32,193 bases of DNA, from contig JAAYCX010000088.1 in NCBI GenBank assembly GCA_012729555.1, forward strand, positions 1 through 32,193, in the 5' to 3' direction. Below the pieces are notes generated by a model, which saw nothing but the letters and a program-made list of their open reading frames with translations, was not told where the DNA came from and did not search any database. The DNA comes from Acidobacteriota bacterium. Its GTDB lineage: Bacteria > Acidobacteriota > UBA6911. The position numbers and the translations under genes were made by a program. Positions 24,140 through 31,927 of this stretch are shown in pieces (within the stretch, counting starts at the first letter, position 1; the number at the start of each line of letters is the position of its first letter).

Positions 24140-25336
24140 ATGCATAGGATCGGACTGCTGGCCCTCGGGCTTCTCGGCGCCTCCGCCGTGTGCGGCGCCT
24201 CCGCCGTGTGCGGCGCCCTCGCCGTGTGCGGCGCCCTCGGCGCCCGTTCGGACCCCGACGCGGGCGGCACCCTGAAGGAGGCCTACCGCGACGCGTTCCT
24301 GGTCGGCTGCGCGGTCAATGACGCCATCGCGTCGGGCAGGGACAAGGCGTGGGGCGATGTCGTGCTGCGGCACTTCAACACCCTCACCCCCGAGAACGCG
24401 ATGAAGGCCGAAGCCGTCAACCCCCGCCCCGGCGTCTACAATTTCGGGCCGGCGGACGCCTTCGTCGATTTCGCCGAAAAAAGCGGCATGTTCGTCGTCG
24501 GGCACACCCTGGTGTGGCACAACCAGACGCCCGACTGGTTCTTCACCGACGGCGGGGGGAAGCCGAAGACGCGCGCGGCCCTGATCGAACGGATGCGCGA
24601 GCACATCGAGGCGGTGGCGGGACGCTACGCCGGGAGGGTGGACGCCTGGGACGTGGTCAACGAGGTGATCGCCGACGACGGCTCCTACCGGCCGACGCGG
24701 TGGGTCGAGGGGGTGGGGGACGGCGACCTGCTGGTGAAGTCGGCCTTCCGGTTCGCCGCCCGTTACGCTCCCGGCGCGGAACTGTACTACAACGACTTCA
24801 ACGCCTGGCGCCCGTCGAAAAGGGACGGCATCGTGCGGCTGGTGCGGATGCTGCAGCAGGAGGGGATCCGGATCGACGGTGTCGGGATGCAGGGGCACTG
24901 GGGGCTGCATTATCCCCGGACCGAACATGTCGAGGCGGCGATCGACGCCTACGCGGCGCTCGGCGTGAAGGTGATGATCACCGAACTGGACGTGGACGTG
25001 CTCCCCCTGACGCGCGAGGGGCAGGTCATCGGCAGCGTCATGAGCCACGCGCAGTTCCAGCTCGAGGAATTCAAGGCCTTCCTCGACCCGTACGCCGGCG
25101 GCCTGCCCGAAGGGGTCGAGAAGCAGCTGGCGGACCGTTACGAAACGCTCTTCCGGATTTTCCACGGCCGGCGCGACAAGATCGACCGGGTCACCTTCTG
25201 GGGGGTACACGACGGCATGTCGTGGAAGAACGACTATCCGGTCCCGGGGAGAACCAACTATCCCCTGCTCTACCGGAGGGACGGACGGCCCAAACCGGCG
25301 CTCGACCGCCTGCTGCGCCTCCCCTCTAGCCGGTAG
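24140..25336 (+). CDS. Exported GH10 endo-1,4-beta-xylanase
   Basis: A 398-residue endoxylanase. The catalytic TIM barrel (about 45-395) carries acid/base E175 in WDVVNEVI and nucleophile E282 in ITELDVDV, plus conserved LTPENAMKAE, GHTLVWHNQTP and YYNDFN blocks. It cuts the backbone of xylan; the GH43 encoded directly before it would trim the products. The N-terminus is odd: after MHRIGLLALG the signal segment consists of GASAVC-type hexapeptides repeated three times, from an 18-base tandem repeat, which puts three cysteines in the hydrophobic core. It is unclear whether one acts as a lipobox. GGGAGGAAGGG precedes the ATG. The last 11 bases overlap the end of the convergent symporter gene. 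Confidence 0.95.
   Translation: MHRIGLLALGLLGASAVCGASAVCGALAVCGALGARSDPDAGGTLKEAYRDAFLVGCAVNDAIASGRDKAWGDVVLRHFNTLTPENAMKAEAVNPRPGVYNFGPADAFVDFAEKSGMFVVGHTLVWHNQTPDWFFTDGGGKPKTRAALIERMREHIEAVAGRYAGRVDAWDVVNEVIADDGSYRPTRWVEGVGDGDLLVKSAFRFAARYAPGAELYYNDFNAWRPSKRDGIVRLVRMLQQEGIRIDGVGMQGHWGLHYPRTEHVEAAIDAYAALGVKVMITELDVDVLPLTREGQVIGSVMSHAQFQLEEFKAFLDPYAGGLPEGVEKQLADRYETLFRIFHGRRDKIDRVTFWGVHDGMSWKNDYPVPGRTNYPLLYRRDGRPKPALDRLLRLPSSR
24176..24235 (+). repeat. 18-base tandem repeat in xylanase signal peptide
   Basis: Three consecutive 18-base units (24176-24193, 24194-24211, 24212-24229) and the first bases of a fourth. The first two are identical (GGCGCCTCCGCCGTGTGC); the third differs at two positions. 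Units are a multiple of three, so gain or loss keeps frame and only alters the length of the signal peptide core. Confidence 0.85.
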
Positions 25337-26810
25337 CGCCGCCGCTCCCGGTGCGCCGCATCCGCACCCGGAGGCTCAGGAGGAAGAAAACGACGCAGGA
25401 GGCGGCCACGCCGAAAACGCTCGGGTCCAGGTTTTCGAGGAGGCCGAAAACGTCCTCCCCCAGCGGGGACCACCAGCCCCGCCCCTGCACCCAGAGGATC
25501 GCCCGGTAGAGGAGCGTCAGCCCCGTCGCCGCGATCATGGTGACGAAGATGTTCCGCGTCAGCGCCGGGGAGCGCTTCCGCACCAGCGCCCCGACGCAGA
25601 CCGGCAGGATGACGGCCGGCGCCCAGATGTGATAGGTGAACAGGAGCAGCCCGATGATGTCGGGCCAGGAAACCGCCACGGCGATCGCCGTGCAGCCCAG
25701 CAGCACCGTCCAGATCCGCGCCAGCCGGAGCATGCGGCCGTCCCCCCGGTCCTTCCACCCCAGCTGGTGCTCGAAAAGGTCCTTCACGAAGATGGTCGTC
25801 GCCGAATTCAGCGCCGAATCGGCCGAGGACATGACGGCCATCATCAGGGCCCCGATCATCAGCCCCGCAACCCAGGGGTTGTGCAGCTGCATGATCACCA
25901 TCGGCAGGGCCTGCTGCGGGTCGATGTCGGGAAAGTGGACCCGCGCGTAGAGGGCGATGCAGAACAGGACCGCGGGGAAGACCAGGGCGAGGAAGACCCC
26001 GACCCCCGCGATCCCCCTCCTGGTCTCGCGCACGTCGCGCCCGACGCAGTAGCGGGTGGCGTAGCCGGGGGCGAAGGTCTCCCCCAGGAGGAACGCCAGG
26101 AAGGTGGTGACGAGAAAGAGCCACCCCCGGTTCCCCTGCGGGAGGAAAAACCAGCGCGGGACCTCCTCCAGCGAAGCGGCCGCGATGTCCGGGACGCAGA
26201 ACAGGAGGGTGACGCCGAATCCCGCCAGCAGGATGACGAACTGGTAGACATCGGTGTGGATTACCGCCAGCAGGCCCCCGGCGGTGCTGTAGATGACGAC
26301 CATGGCGCCGCCGATCAGGATCGCCCATGCCAGCACCCGCGACATGTCGGCGAACTCGGGCATCAGGGTCGCCAGCACGCTGCCGAAAGCCGCCATCTGC
26401 GCCGCCACTATGAAAACGGAAAAGAGGAGCGACAGGACCATCATCACGAAGCGGGGGCCCTCGCCGAAGCGGTGGCCGAAGTACCCCGCCACCGTGTACA
26501 GCTCCGCCCGGCGGAACTGCGGGGCGACCACCAGGCCGGAGAAGATGAAGTGCAGGTACCAGCCGGTGGAGACCAGCAGCATCAGCACGCCCCAGTCGTA
26601 GGTCTTGCCGATGGCGCCGATGGAGGAGCCGCCGCCGATGACGGTGGCCCCCATGGTGCAGAAGAGCATGAACCAGCCGACGTTGCGCCCGGCGACCAGG
26701 AAATCGTCGGTGTCCCCTATCCGGCGCGCCTTGGAGATCCCTTTCACGAAGATGAAGGCCATGTAGGCGGCGACGATGGCCCAGATGATCAGGGTGTCGG
26801 ACAACGGCAT
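25326..26810 (-). CDS. Sodium:solute symporter (SSS family)
   Basis: A 494-residue integral membrane protein with about thirteen transmembrane segments, of the sodium:solute symporter family (PutP/PanF-like). Recognisable blocks are DFLVAGRNVGWFMLF after the first helix, STAGGLLAVIHTDVYQFVILL near residue 175, GETFAPGYATRYCVGRD near 255, and MMAVMSSADSALNSATTIFVKDL near 325, where the Ser/Ala/Asp residues line the Na+ site. It carries a small organic solute into the cell with sodium. It begins six bases after the stop of the racemase-like gene, so the likely substrate is an amino acid or derivative handled by that enzyme; this is inferred from the operon. CTCCCC-type (minus-strand GGGGAGG) ribosome-binding sequence precedes its ATG. 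Confidence 0.92.
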   Translation of the reverse strand: MPLSDTLIIWAIVAAYMAFIFVKGISKARRIGDTDDFLVAGRNVGWFMLFCTMGATVIGGGSSIGAIGKTYDWGVLMLLVSTGWYLHFIFSGLVVAPQFRRAELYTVAGYFGHRFGEGPRFVMMVLSLLFSVFIVAAQMAAFGSVLATLMPEFADMSRVLAWAILIGGAMVVIYSTAGGLLAVIHTDVYQFVILLAGFGVTLLFCVPDIAAASLEEVPRWFFLPQGNRGWLFLVTTFLAFLLGETFAPGYATRYCVGRDVRETRRGIAGVGVFLALVFPAVLFCIALYARVHFPDIDPQQALPMVIMQLHNPWVAGLMIGALMMAVMSSADSALNSATTIFVKDLFEHQLGWKDRGDGRMLRLARIWTVLLGCTAIAVAVSWPDIIGLLLFTYHIWAPAVILPVCVGALVRKRSPALTRNIFVTMIAATGLTLLYRAILWVQGRGWWSPLGEDVFGLLENLDPSVFGVAASCVVFFLLSLRVRMRRTGSGGATG

Positions 26811-26816
26811 CCTCCC

Positions 26817-27977
26817 CTATTGCCGTCCGGGGTCTTCGGACGGCTCCAGGACGGGGTCGACGGTGAAGGGGTCCAGGGCGTAGTTCTTCTGGAATTCGGA
26901 GATCGCGGGCACGACCTCCCGCTGGATGTAGCGGCCGCTCATCAGGCGCAGAAACGCCGCGTAGTTGGGGCGGAAGCGGATCGTGTCGCCCACCTTCAGG
27001 CCGTCGGCGTCCTCGCCGATATTGACCACGGTGATGTCGCTCGAGGCCCCCGCGATGGAATAGCGTTCCTTGATGGGGCTCAGCCCCGATATCTCCGTGT
27101 CGAGGTTCCCCACGCTGACGAGCGCCCGGTACCCCCTCTGCCCCGGCGTCCTGTCGTCGCTCACCTCTGAAATGAAGGGCGTGATCGAGGTGGTCTCGGC
27201 CAGGGGAACCAGGCTCTTCTCCTTGATTTCGGCGATCTCGGCTTCCAGGACGACGGCGTCCCCCCGCAGGCCGGGGAGCAGTCCCCCGCTCAGCAGGTCG
27301 TTGCCCAGGAAGATCGCCTCCCCGATGCGGAAGTGATTGATGGCCCTGGGGAGCTGGCCGCTGATGAGGAGGGGGAGCACGGCCGAGGACCCCGCCGATA
27401 TCAGCGGGAGCGGGTGCTCGAATTTCAGCTCCAGGAGTTCCCGGTAGAGCGCCAGCTGCATGAACTGGTCCACCGTGGGAACGGCGCCCGCCAGGCAGCC
27501 GAGGTTGGCCCCGATCCCCTTCACCTCGATATGGGACAGCTCGAACACGTACTTGTAGAAATCGATCAGCGACCCCGGCAGGATCCCCTCCCGGAGGTCC
27601 CCCAGTTCGATCATGATCACGACCCCGTGCACCTGGCCGAGCCGGCGCGCCTCCTCGTTGAGCGCCTCGATGATGCGGATTTCGCTGTTGAGGCTGACGT
27701 CGGTGAGCCGCACCACGTCCGCCACCGCGGTCAGGTCCGGCACCCGCAGGTACCACGATTCGAAATCGGGCACGATCCGCTCGATCGCGCGCAGGTTTTC
27801 GAGCCGCGAGTCCCCCATCGAGCGGACCCCCATGGCCTGCAGGGCCCGGAGGGTGTCGGCGTGCCCGCACAGCACCTTGGTCACCACCGTCCAGGAGGCT
27901 CCGTGCTCGCGCATCCAGCCGCCGATGATTTTCAGGTTCCGCCCCAGCGCCTCGAGATCGATGAGGACCCTGTTCAT
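26817..27977 (-). CDS. Alanine/ornithine racemase family PLP enzyme
   Basis: A 386-residue enzyme with the fold-type III PLP barrel found in alanine racemase. The PLP-binding Lys is K34 in WTVVTKVLCGH near the N-terminus; MGDSRLENLRAI, VIMIELGDLREGILP, GIGANLGCLAG and ISAGSSAVLPLL line the barrel and are the pattern of the ornithine-racemase-like branch (Orr/YhfX type) rather than of the cell-wall alanine racemase. It probably interconverts L and D forms of an amino acid such as ornithine, lysine or alanine; which one is not decidable. Its ATG overlaps the stop of the MarR-GNAT gene (ATGA), and a sodium symporter gene follows after six bases, so the three form one translationally linked operon. 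Confidence 0.87.
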   Translation of the reverse strand: MNRVLIDLEALGRNLKIIGGWMREHGASWTVVTKVLCGHADTLRALQAMGVRSMGDSRLENLRAIERIVPDFESWYLRVPDLTAVADVVRLTDVSLNSEIRIIEALNEEARRLGQVHGVVIMIELGDLREGILPGSLIDFYKYVFELSHIEVKGIGANLGCLAGAVPTVDQFMQLALYRELLELKFEHPLPLISAGSSAVLPLLISGQLPRAINHFRIGEAIFLGNDLLSGGLLPGLRGDAVVLEAEIAEIKEKSLVPLAETTSITPFISEVSDDRTPGQRGYRALVSVGNLDTEISGLSPIKERYSIAGASSDITVVNIGEDADGLKVGDTIRFRPNYAAFLRLMSGRYIQREVVPAISEFQKNYALDPFTVDPVLEPSEDPGRQ

Positions 27978-29020
27978 TTCACGTACCTCATTTCCGCGTA
28001 CTTGCTCGTGAACCCGATCCGTTCGTAGAGACGGCGCGCGGGGTTGTCGTATTCGACGTGAAGCTTGATGTTCCCTTCCGACTCCCGGACGGCCCGCTCG
28101 ATGAGCAGCCGGCCCAGGCTCCTGCCGCGCCGCTCGGGCGCGACGGCCACGAAGAGGAGGAGGTTCTCGGGGACATAGCCCTTCATGCCCGTGCCCTGCA
28201 TGACCAGGGCCCCGGCGAGCGCCCCCTCGATCTCGGCGATCACGAGAAACCCGCCCGGCCGCCCTTCGGCCTGGAGGGCGTCCAGGATCCCGCGCTCGAT
28301 GTCCTCGGGCGCGTCCTCGTAGGGCTTGAGGCTCTCGTGCAGAAACCGGGTCAGCCCCTCGAGATCCACCCCCGGGGGAAACTCCGCGAGCGAGCGCGCG
28401 ACGTGCAGGCGCAGGCCCGAAACCGCTTCCTCCGGCCGCCCCGCCCCTCTTTCCGCACCGGGGCCCTTTCCCTTCACGGCCCCGGACCGCGCCCCCTCCC
28501 CCCCGCCGAGGTCGTCGGCGGTGTCGGTCAGGGCGTGGGGGACCAGGATCGGCTCGGCCGCCGTCCTCCCCTCGTCCATGAAACCGGCCACCCGTTCGAG
28601 CGAGGAGAGGATCTGCGCCTGCTCCCACTTCTGGAGCCCCTCGAGCTTGCGGACGAAGTCTTCCTGCAGGAGCGGGGGGAGGGCCTTCACGGCCTCGGCC
28701 CCGGCCGGGGCGACCTCGACGAAAACCTGGCGCCGGTCGGCGTCGCCCCGCTCCCGGCGCACCAGGCCGCGGGCCTCCAGCCGGTCCACGATCCCGGTCA
28801 CGGTGGCGTTGCTGAGGCTGGCGCTGCGGGCCAGGTCCCCCAGCGAGACGCGGCCCCGGCGCTGGATTTCGCGCAGGAGCACCACCTGGGGAATGGTCAG
28901 GCGATGGCTCTGGATCAGTTTCTTGGAATGCAGGTCGATCGAGCGTACGATGCGGCGCAGGGCCACCAGCACGTCATCGAGCATTTTCTGTTCTGGAAAA
29001 AGTGTGTTTGTCATTTTCAT
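27974..29020 (-). CDS. MarR regulator fused to GNAT acetyltransferase
   Basis: A 348-residue two-domain protein. Residues about 8-150 form a MarR winged helix: LTIPQVVLLREIQRRGRVSL, then DLARSASLSNATVTGIVDRL (recognition helix) and RERGDADRRQVFVEVAPAG (wing). A Gly/Ala-rich linker (about 160-200) leads to a GNAT N-acetyltransferase domain (about 205-348), with LLLFVAVAPERRGRSLGRLL as the acetyl-CoA-binding motif and ERIGF near the end. It probably represses its own operon in response to a ligand that the acetyltransferase half also recognises or modifies. ATG at 29020 is chosen; a second ATG two codons on is possible. A 15-base palindrome directly abuts the start codon. It leads the racemase-symporter operon. 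Confidence 0.9.
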   Translation of the reverse strand: MKMTNTLFPEQKMLDDVLVALRRIVRSIDLHSKKLIQSHRLTIPQVVLLREIQRRGRVSLGDLARSASLSNATVTGIVDRLEARGLVRRERGDADRRQVFVEVAPAGAEAVKALPPLLQEDFVRKLEGLQKWEQAQILSSLERVAGFMDEGRTAAEPILVPHALTDTADDLGGGEGARSGAVKGKGPGAERGAGRPEEAVSGLRLHVARSLAEFPPGVDLEGLTRFLHESLKPYEDAPEDIERGILDALQAEGRPGGFLVIAEIEGALAGALVMQGTGMKGYVPENLLLFVAVAPERRGRSLGRLLIERAVRESEGNIKLHVEYDNPARRLYERIGFTSKYAEMRYVK

Positions 29021-29069
29021 CTCAAATATTTTGAGTACAAAACATACTCCCCCATGTATAATAGGTCAA
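29021..29069 (-). promoter_or_regulatory. Promoter and palindromic operator of the MarR-GNAT operon
   Basis: On the minus strand: -35 TTGACC (plus 29064-29069), 17-base spacer, -10 TATGTT (29041-29046). Immediately downstream, over the expected start of transcription and the ribosome-binding region, lies CTCAAATATTTTGAG (29021-29035), an inverted repeat with 6-base arms and a 3-base centre, of the size bound by MarR dimers. A plus-strand TATAAT at 29057-29062 suggests a divergent promoter towards the mscS gene, which the same operator could affect. Confidence 0.65.
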
Positions 29070-29183
29070 TAAAAAAATGGGGATGGACCAGGCTATATGC
29101 TTGTGTAAATGCAGGATAGCCGTTCATTGCCGGACCGTCCCCCCGAGGGGGGCTGAAAGTTGGATCAGACCGGGAAAGGTGCC

Positions 29184-30356
29184 ATGAGCTGGGAACATAT
29201 CGTCGAAAACTTCAGGCAGTTCTGGCTGGTGGTGGTGGACGTCTGGCAGGACGGAGTCCTGGGCATCGATATCGGCAGGATCCTCGTCGCCCTGTTCCTC
29301 TTCTTCCTTTTCCTCGTCTTTCGCCACCTGATCGCCCGCTTCATCATCCGGAGGCTGGCCGCCGTAGCCCAAAAAACCCGGTTCCGGTTCGACGACGAGG
29401 TCGTCGAGGTGCTCGAAAAGCCGTTCACCTTCATCCCCGTCATCCTCGGCTTCTTCTTCGCCACGGAATACCTGGCCCTTTCGGGCTCGCTGGCCGACAT
29501 CGCCCACCGCCTCCTGCGCTCGCTCATCGTCTGGTTCCTCTTCTGGAGCCTGGTGCGCCTGGTGCACCCCCTCTCCTTTCTCTTCAGGCAGGTCGAGGAG
29601 ATCTTCTCCCCCACCATGGTCGAGTGGCTCCTGAAGAGCATCCGCATCGCCTTCATCTTCATCGGCGCCGGCACCATCCTGGAAATCTGGGGCATCCAGG
29701 TCCTGCCGCTGCTGGCCGGGCTGGGCCTGTTCGGCGTGGCCGTCGCGCTCGGGGCCCAGGACCTGTTCAAGAACCTGATCTCGGGCATCCTCATCATCGC
29801 CGAACACCGCTTCAGCCCGGGAGACTGGATCGAGGTGGAGGGGGTGGTGGAAGGGACGGTGGAGGCCATCGGCTTCCGCTCCACCCTGGTGCGGCGCTTC
29901 GACAAGGCCCCCGTCTACGTCCCCAACGCCAACCTCTCCGACAACGTCGTGACCAATTTCTCGGCCATGACCCACCGCCGGATCTACTGGACCATCGGCG
30001 TTCTCTACTCGACCCGGGTGGAGCAACTGCGCCGCATCCGCGACGGCATCGAGCGCCACATCCTGGAATCGGGGGATTTCGCCCACCCTCCCGAGGTGCC
30101 CACCTTCGTCCGCATCGACCGCTTCAGCGACTCCTCGATCGACATCATGGTCTACTGCTTCACCCGCACCACCGTCTGGGGCGAGTGGCTCGAGATCAAG
30201 GAGCGGCTCGCCTACCGGGTCAAGGAGATCGTCGAGGAAGCCGGGAGCGGCTTCGCCTTGCCCAGCCGCTCGCTGTACGTGGAGTCGCTCCCCCCGGGCG
30301 CCCCCGAACCCTTCGTCCCCCCAGCGGATACGAGCGTACAGCTCGCGTCCGGTTAA
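29184..30356 (+). CDS. MscS family mechanosensitive channel
   Basis: A 390-residue small-conductance mechanosensitive channel. Hydrophobic segments lie at about 30-50, 82-98, 112-132 and 152-168. The pore-lining helix with its Gly/Ala packing, LPLLAGLGLFGVAVALGAQD, is at about 174-193. The beta domain follows (HRFSPGDWIEVEGVVEGTVE, then RFDKAPVYVPNANLSDNVVTNFS), and an alpha-beta C-terminal domain ends near 370. Such channels open on osmotic downshock to release solutes. ATG at 29184 has GGAAAGG just upstream; a TTG eight codons earlier is possible. The stop TAA overlaps the stop of the broken secreted-protein gene on the other strand. Being close to an SSS symporter and about 4 kb from trkAH makes an osmotic theme possible but not proven. 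Confidence 0.93.
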   Translation: MSWEHIVENFRQFWLVVVDVWQDGVLGIDIGRILVALFLFFLFLVFRHLIARFIIRRLAAVAQKTRFRFDDEVVEVLEKPFTFIPVILGFFFATEYLALSGSLADIAHRLLRSLIVWFLFWSLVRLVHPLSFLFRQVEEIFSPTMVEWLLKSIRIAFIFIGAGTILEIWGIQVLPLLAGLGLFGVAVALGAQDLFKNLISGILIIAEHRFSPGDWIEVEGVVEGTVEAIGFRSTLVRRFDKAPVYVPNANLSDNVVTNFSAMTHRRIYWTIGVLYSTRVEQLRRIRDGIERHILESGDFAHPPEVPTFVRIDRFSDSSIDIMVYCFTRTTVWGEWLEIKERLAYRVKEIVEEAGSGFALPSRSLYVESLPPGAPEPFVPPADTSVQLASG

Positions 30357-30585
30357 GGCCGCGGCCTGCGGGGCAATTGGACCAGCCGGTCACCCTGGAA
30401 CGACCCGACGTAGATCCCGTCGCCCGCTTCCAGGGCGATGGAGACCCCTTGATCAGCCCCCTGCCGCCCGCATTCCAGCAGCGGAGGATTGAGCGCTCCC
30501 GGCTGGGCGCCTGCCCTCGATCCCAAAAGCACCAGGCAAAGGAATGGAAACAGGAAAAAAACAGCCCGTTTAAAAAACCCTTCAT
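30353..30585 (-). pseudogene. Small secreted protein, frameshifted in a homopolymer
   Basis: A strong ribosome-binding site AAAGGAGG precedes ATG 30583-30585. The frame MKGFLNGL is followed by a run of seven T (plus-strand A at 30555-30561). One extra T would give a proper signal peptide (FFFLFPFLCLVLLGSRAGAQ) and a short mature part with GVSIALEAGDGIYVGSFQGD, ending after 77 residues at 30353; as it stands the frame goes off into low-quality sequence. So this is a gene broken by a one-base slip, a phase-variable gene, or a sequencing error. Its corrected stop overlaps the mscS stop, which supports the corrected frame as the original one. Function unknown; the mature part is short and looks like the start of a propeller-type protein. 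Confidence 0.6.
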
Positions 30586-30664
30586 GCCGCCTCCTTTCGT
30601 CGAGGAATTTGTTCCCCCTCCGGTGATTTCAGGAAAACGGCAAACGCGGGGGGTGTCCCCGAGG

Positions 30665-31435
30665 TTATTGAACGAATCTGCCGCGAAACCGCTCCGTGAT
30701 CGACCAGAGGTCCGGAGTCAGGCACGACCGCACTTTTTCCAGGATGGGCTCTGCGATGAAACCGTAGTAGGCCTCGGCGATCGCGCCGGCGATCGCGGCC
30801 AGGGTGTCGCTGTCGCCTCCGAGGGATACCGCGTTGCGCACGGCATCTTCGTAGGACTCCGATTCGAGGAAGGCGATGACCGCTTCCGGCACCGTGCCCC
30901 GGCAGGAAACGTCGAAGGCGTAGGCGGGCCGGATTTCCTCCAGCGTGCGGGTGAGGTCGTACCCGAACCTCGCCGTCACTTCCCTTTGAATCCGTTCCTT
31001 GTCCCCTGTCGTTCTGGCCAGGAAAACGGCCAGGGCCGCCGCCTGGGCGCCCTTGATCCCTTCGGGGTGGTCATGGGTGATTGCGGCCGAACGGGCGGCC
31101 TCCCCGAGCACCTCGTCGATGCTTTCGTACGCCCACCCCACCGGGCCGACGCGCATGGCGGACCCGTTGCCCCAGCTGTGGTACGGTTCCGGCGCATCGG
31201 AAGAGAGCCAGCCGGAAAAGGCGCCGCCGTAGCCCGCCCGGGGGTGCCGCCGGCCGATCTCCCGGATCCAGCGGGCGTAATCCCCGTCCTCCAGGATCGC
31301 CTGCGCCACGGCGACGGTGAGGACCGTGTCATCGGTGAACCGGCAACCGGGGCCGAATAGGGGGAAATCCCTGGTCTTGATGGGATGGGCCTCGTATACC
31401 GATCCGATGATGTCGCCCGCGATCGCACCGATCAT
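30665..31435 (-). CDS. ADP-ribosylglycohydrolase family protein
   Basis: A 256-residue, all-helical hydrolase of the DraG/ARH family, which removes ADP-ribose from proteins or other acceptors using two Mg2+ ions. Metal-binding residues are visible in FTDDTVLTVA (about 33-42) and near the C-terminus in LGGDSDTLAAIAGA (about 208-221); the N-terminal GAIAGDIIGSVYE and the HDHPEGIKGAQ block (about 120-130) are also typical. Cysteine in DVSCRGTVPEAVIAF is common in this subfamily. ATG at 31433-31435 has GGGGAGG in the right place. It stands alone, with no ADP-ribosyltransferase toxin gene beside it, so a housekeeping or phage-defence link cannot be judged. Confidence 0.92.
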   Translation of the reverse strand: MIGAIAGDIIGSVYEAHPIKTRDFPLFGPGCRFTDDTVLTVAVAQAILEDGDYARWIREIGRRHPRAGYGGAFSGWLSSDAPEPYHSWGNGSAMRVGPVGWAYESIDEVLGEAARSAAITHDHPEGIKGAQAAALAVFLARTTGDKERIQREVTARFGYDLTRTLEEIRPAYAFDVSCRGTVPEAVIAFLESESYEDAVRNAVSLGGDSDTLAAIAGAIAEAYYGFIAEPILEKVRSCLTPDLWSITERFRGRFVQ

Positions 31436-31583
31436 GCCGCCTCCCCGGGAACCGGATCGTCCCGTTTCCTCCCGCCATTCTAATGGAAATTCCGGGGCCG
31501 AGCCGGAATATTCCTCCCGTTGCCGTTTTATGTTTTGAATTGGAGAACCAATGACAGCTCCGTATCTCCTGATTGAGATATTG

Positions 31584-31763
31584 CCACAGGTTTTTGCCCG
31601 GTGAGATCACCAGCGACGGGTTCCGGTCCTCATGGAACGGGCACAGCCCGATCAGGTCCGCCCCGTGCCGCTCCAGCCGGATCCCCCTCGCCTCCGCCAG
31701 CCGCTCCACCGACACCTCCGACTTCAACCGCTCGATGTCCCCGGGACTTACAAAGGGAACCAT
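31584..31763 (-). pseudogene. Truncated CHC2 zinc-finger (DnaG-type) fragment
   Basis: From ATG 31761-31763 the frame encodes SPGDIERLKSEVSVERLAEA and then DLIGLCPFHEDRNPSLVISP up to GKNLW, which is the N-terminal half of a CHC2 primase-type zinc finger of the kind found in mobile-element proteins. The expected second cysteine pair (about CxxC after LWxC) is missing: after residue 60 the sequence turns into unrelated residues and runs on to a stop near 31329 inside the ADP-ribosylglycohydrolase start region. The zinc site is therefore incomplete, and the gene looks cut by a deletion or insertion break at about 31583. Confidence 0.75.
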
Positions 31764-31827
31764 TTCCAGGAAAATGGAAGGGGCCCGGGTTGGATGGTTA
31801 ATCTGCGGGGAGGCGGTACAAAAACTC

Positions 31828-31843
31828 TATAGAAGTTTCTATA
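31828..31843. repeat. AT-rich inverted repeat between divergent genes
   Basis: TATAGAA (31828-31834) and TTCTATA (31837-31843) form a perfect inverted repeat with a 2-base centre. It is followed by TATATA and lies between the CHC2 fragment (minus) and the zinc-ribbon gene (plus), where promoters are expected. Could be an operator. Confidence 0.45.
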
Positions 31844-31893
31844 TATAGGGCCGGAGGCGGCAGCTGGCTTTCATTTATGACTCTCGGAGGTGA

Positions 31894-31910
31894 GAATCGA
31901 CAGTCGATTC
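31894..31910. repeat. 17-base palindrome near zinc-ribbon gene start
   Basis: GAATCGAC (31894-31901), one central A, and GTCGATTC (31903-31910) form a perfect inverted repeat 17 bases before the preferred ATG of the zinc-ribbon gene. It may be an operator or a recombination site. If translation starts at the upstream in-frame ATG (31877), it lies inside the coding region. Confidence 0.5.
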
Positions 31911-31927
31911 CAATCCGGGAGCGCACA

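Noticed and set aside
26817-27977. Cell-wall alanine racemase (alr)
   Set aside because: The sequence blocks fit the ornithine-racemase-like branch, and the operon with a MarR-GNAT regulator and a symporter does not suit a cell-wall gene.
30665-31435. Antitoxin partner of an ADP-ribosyltransferase toxin
   Set aside because: No ADP-ribosyltransferase gene is next to it; the neighbours are a broken secreted-protein gene and a CHC2 fragment.
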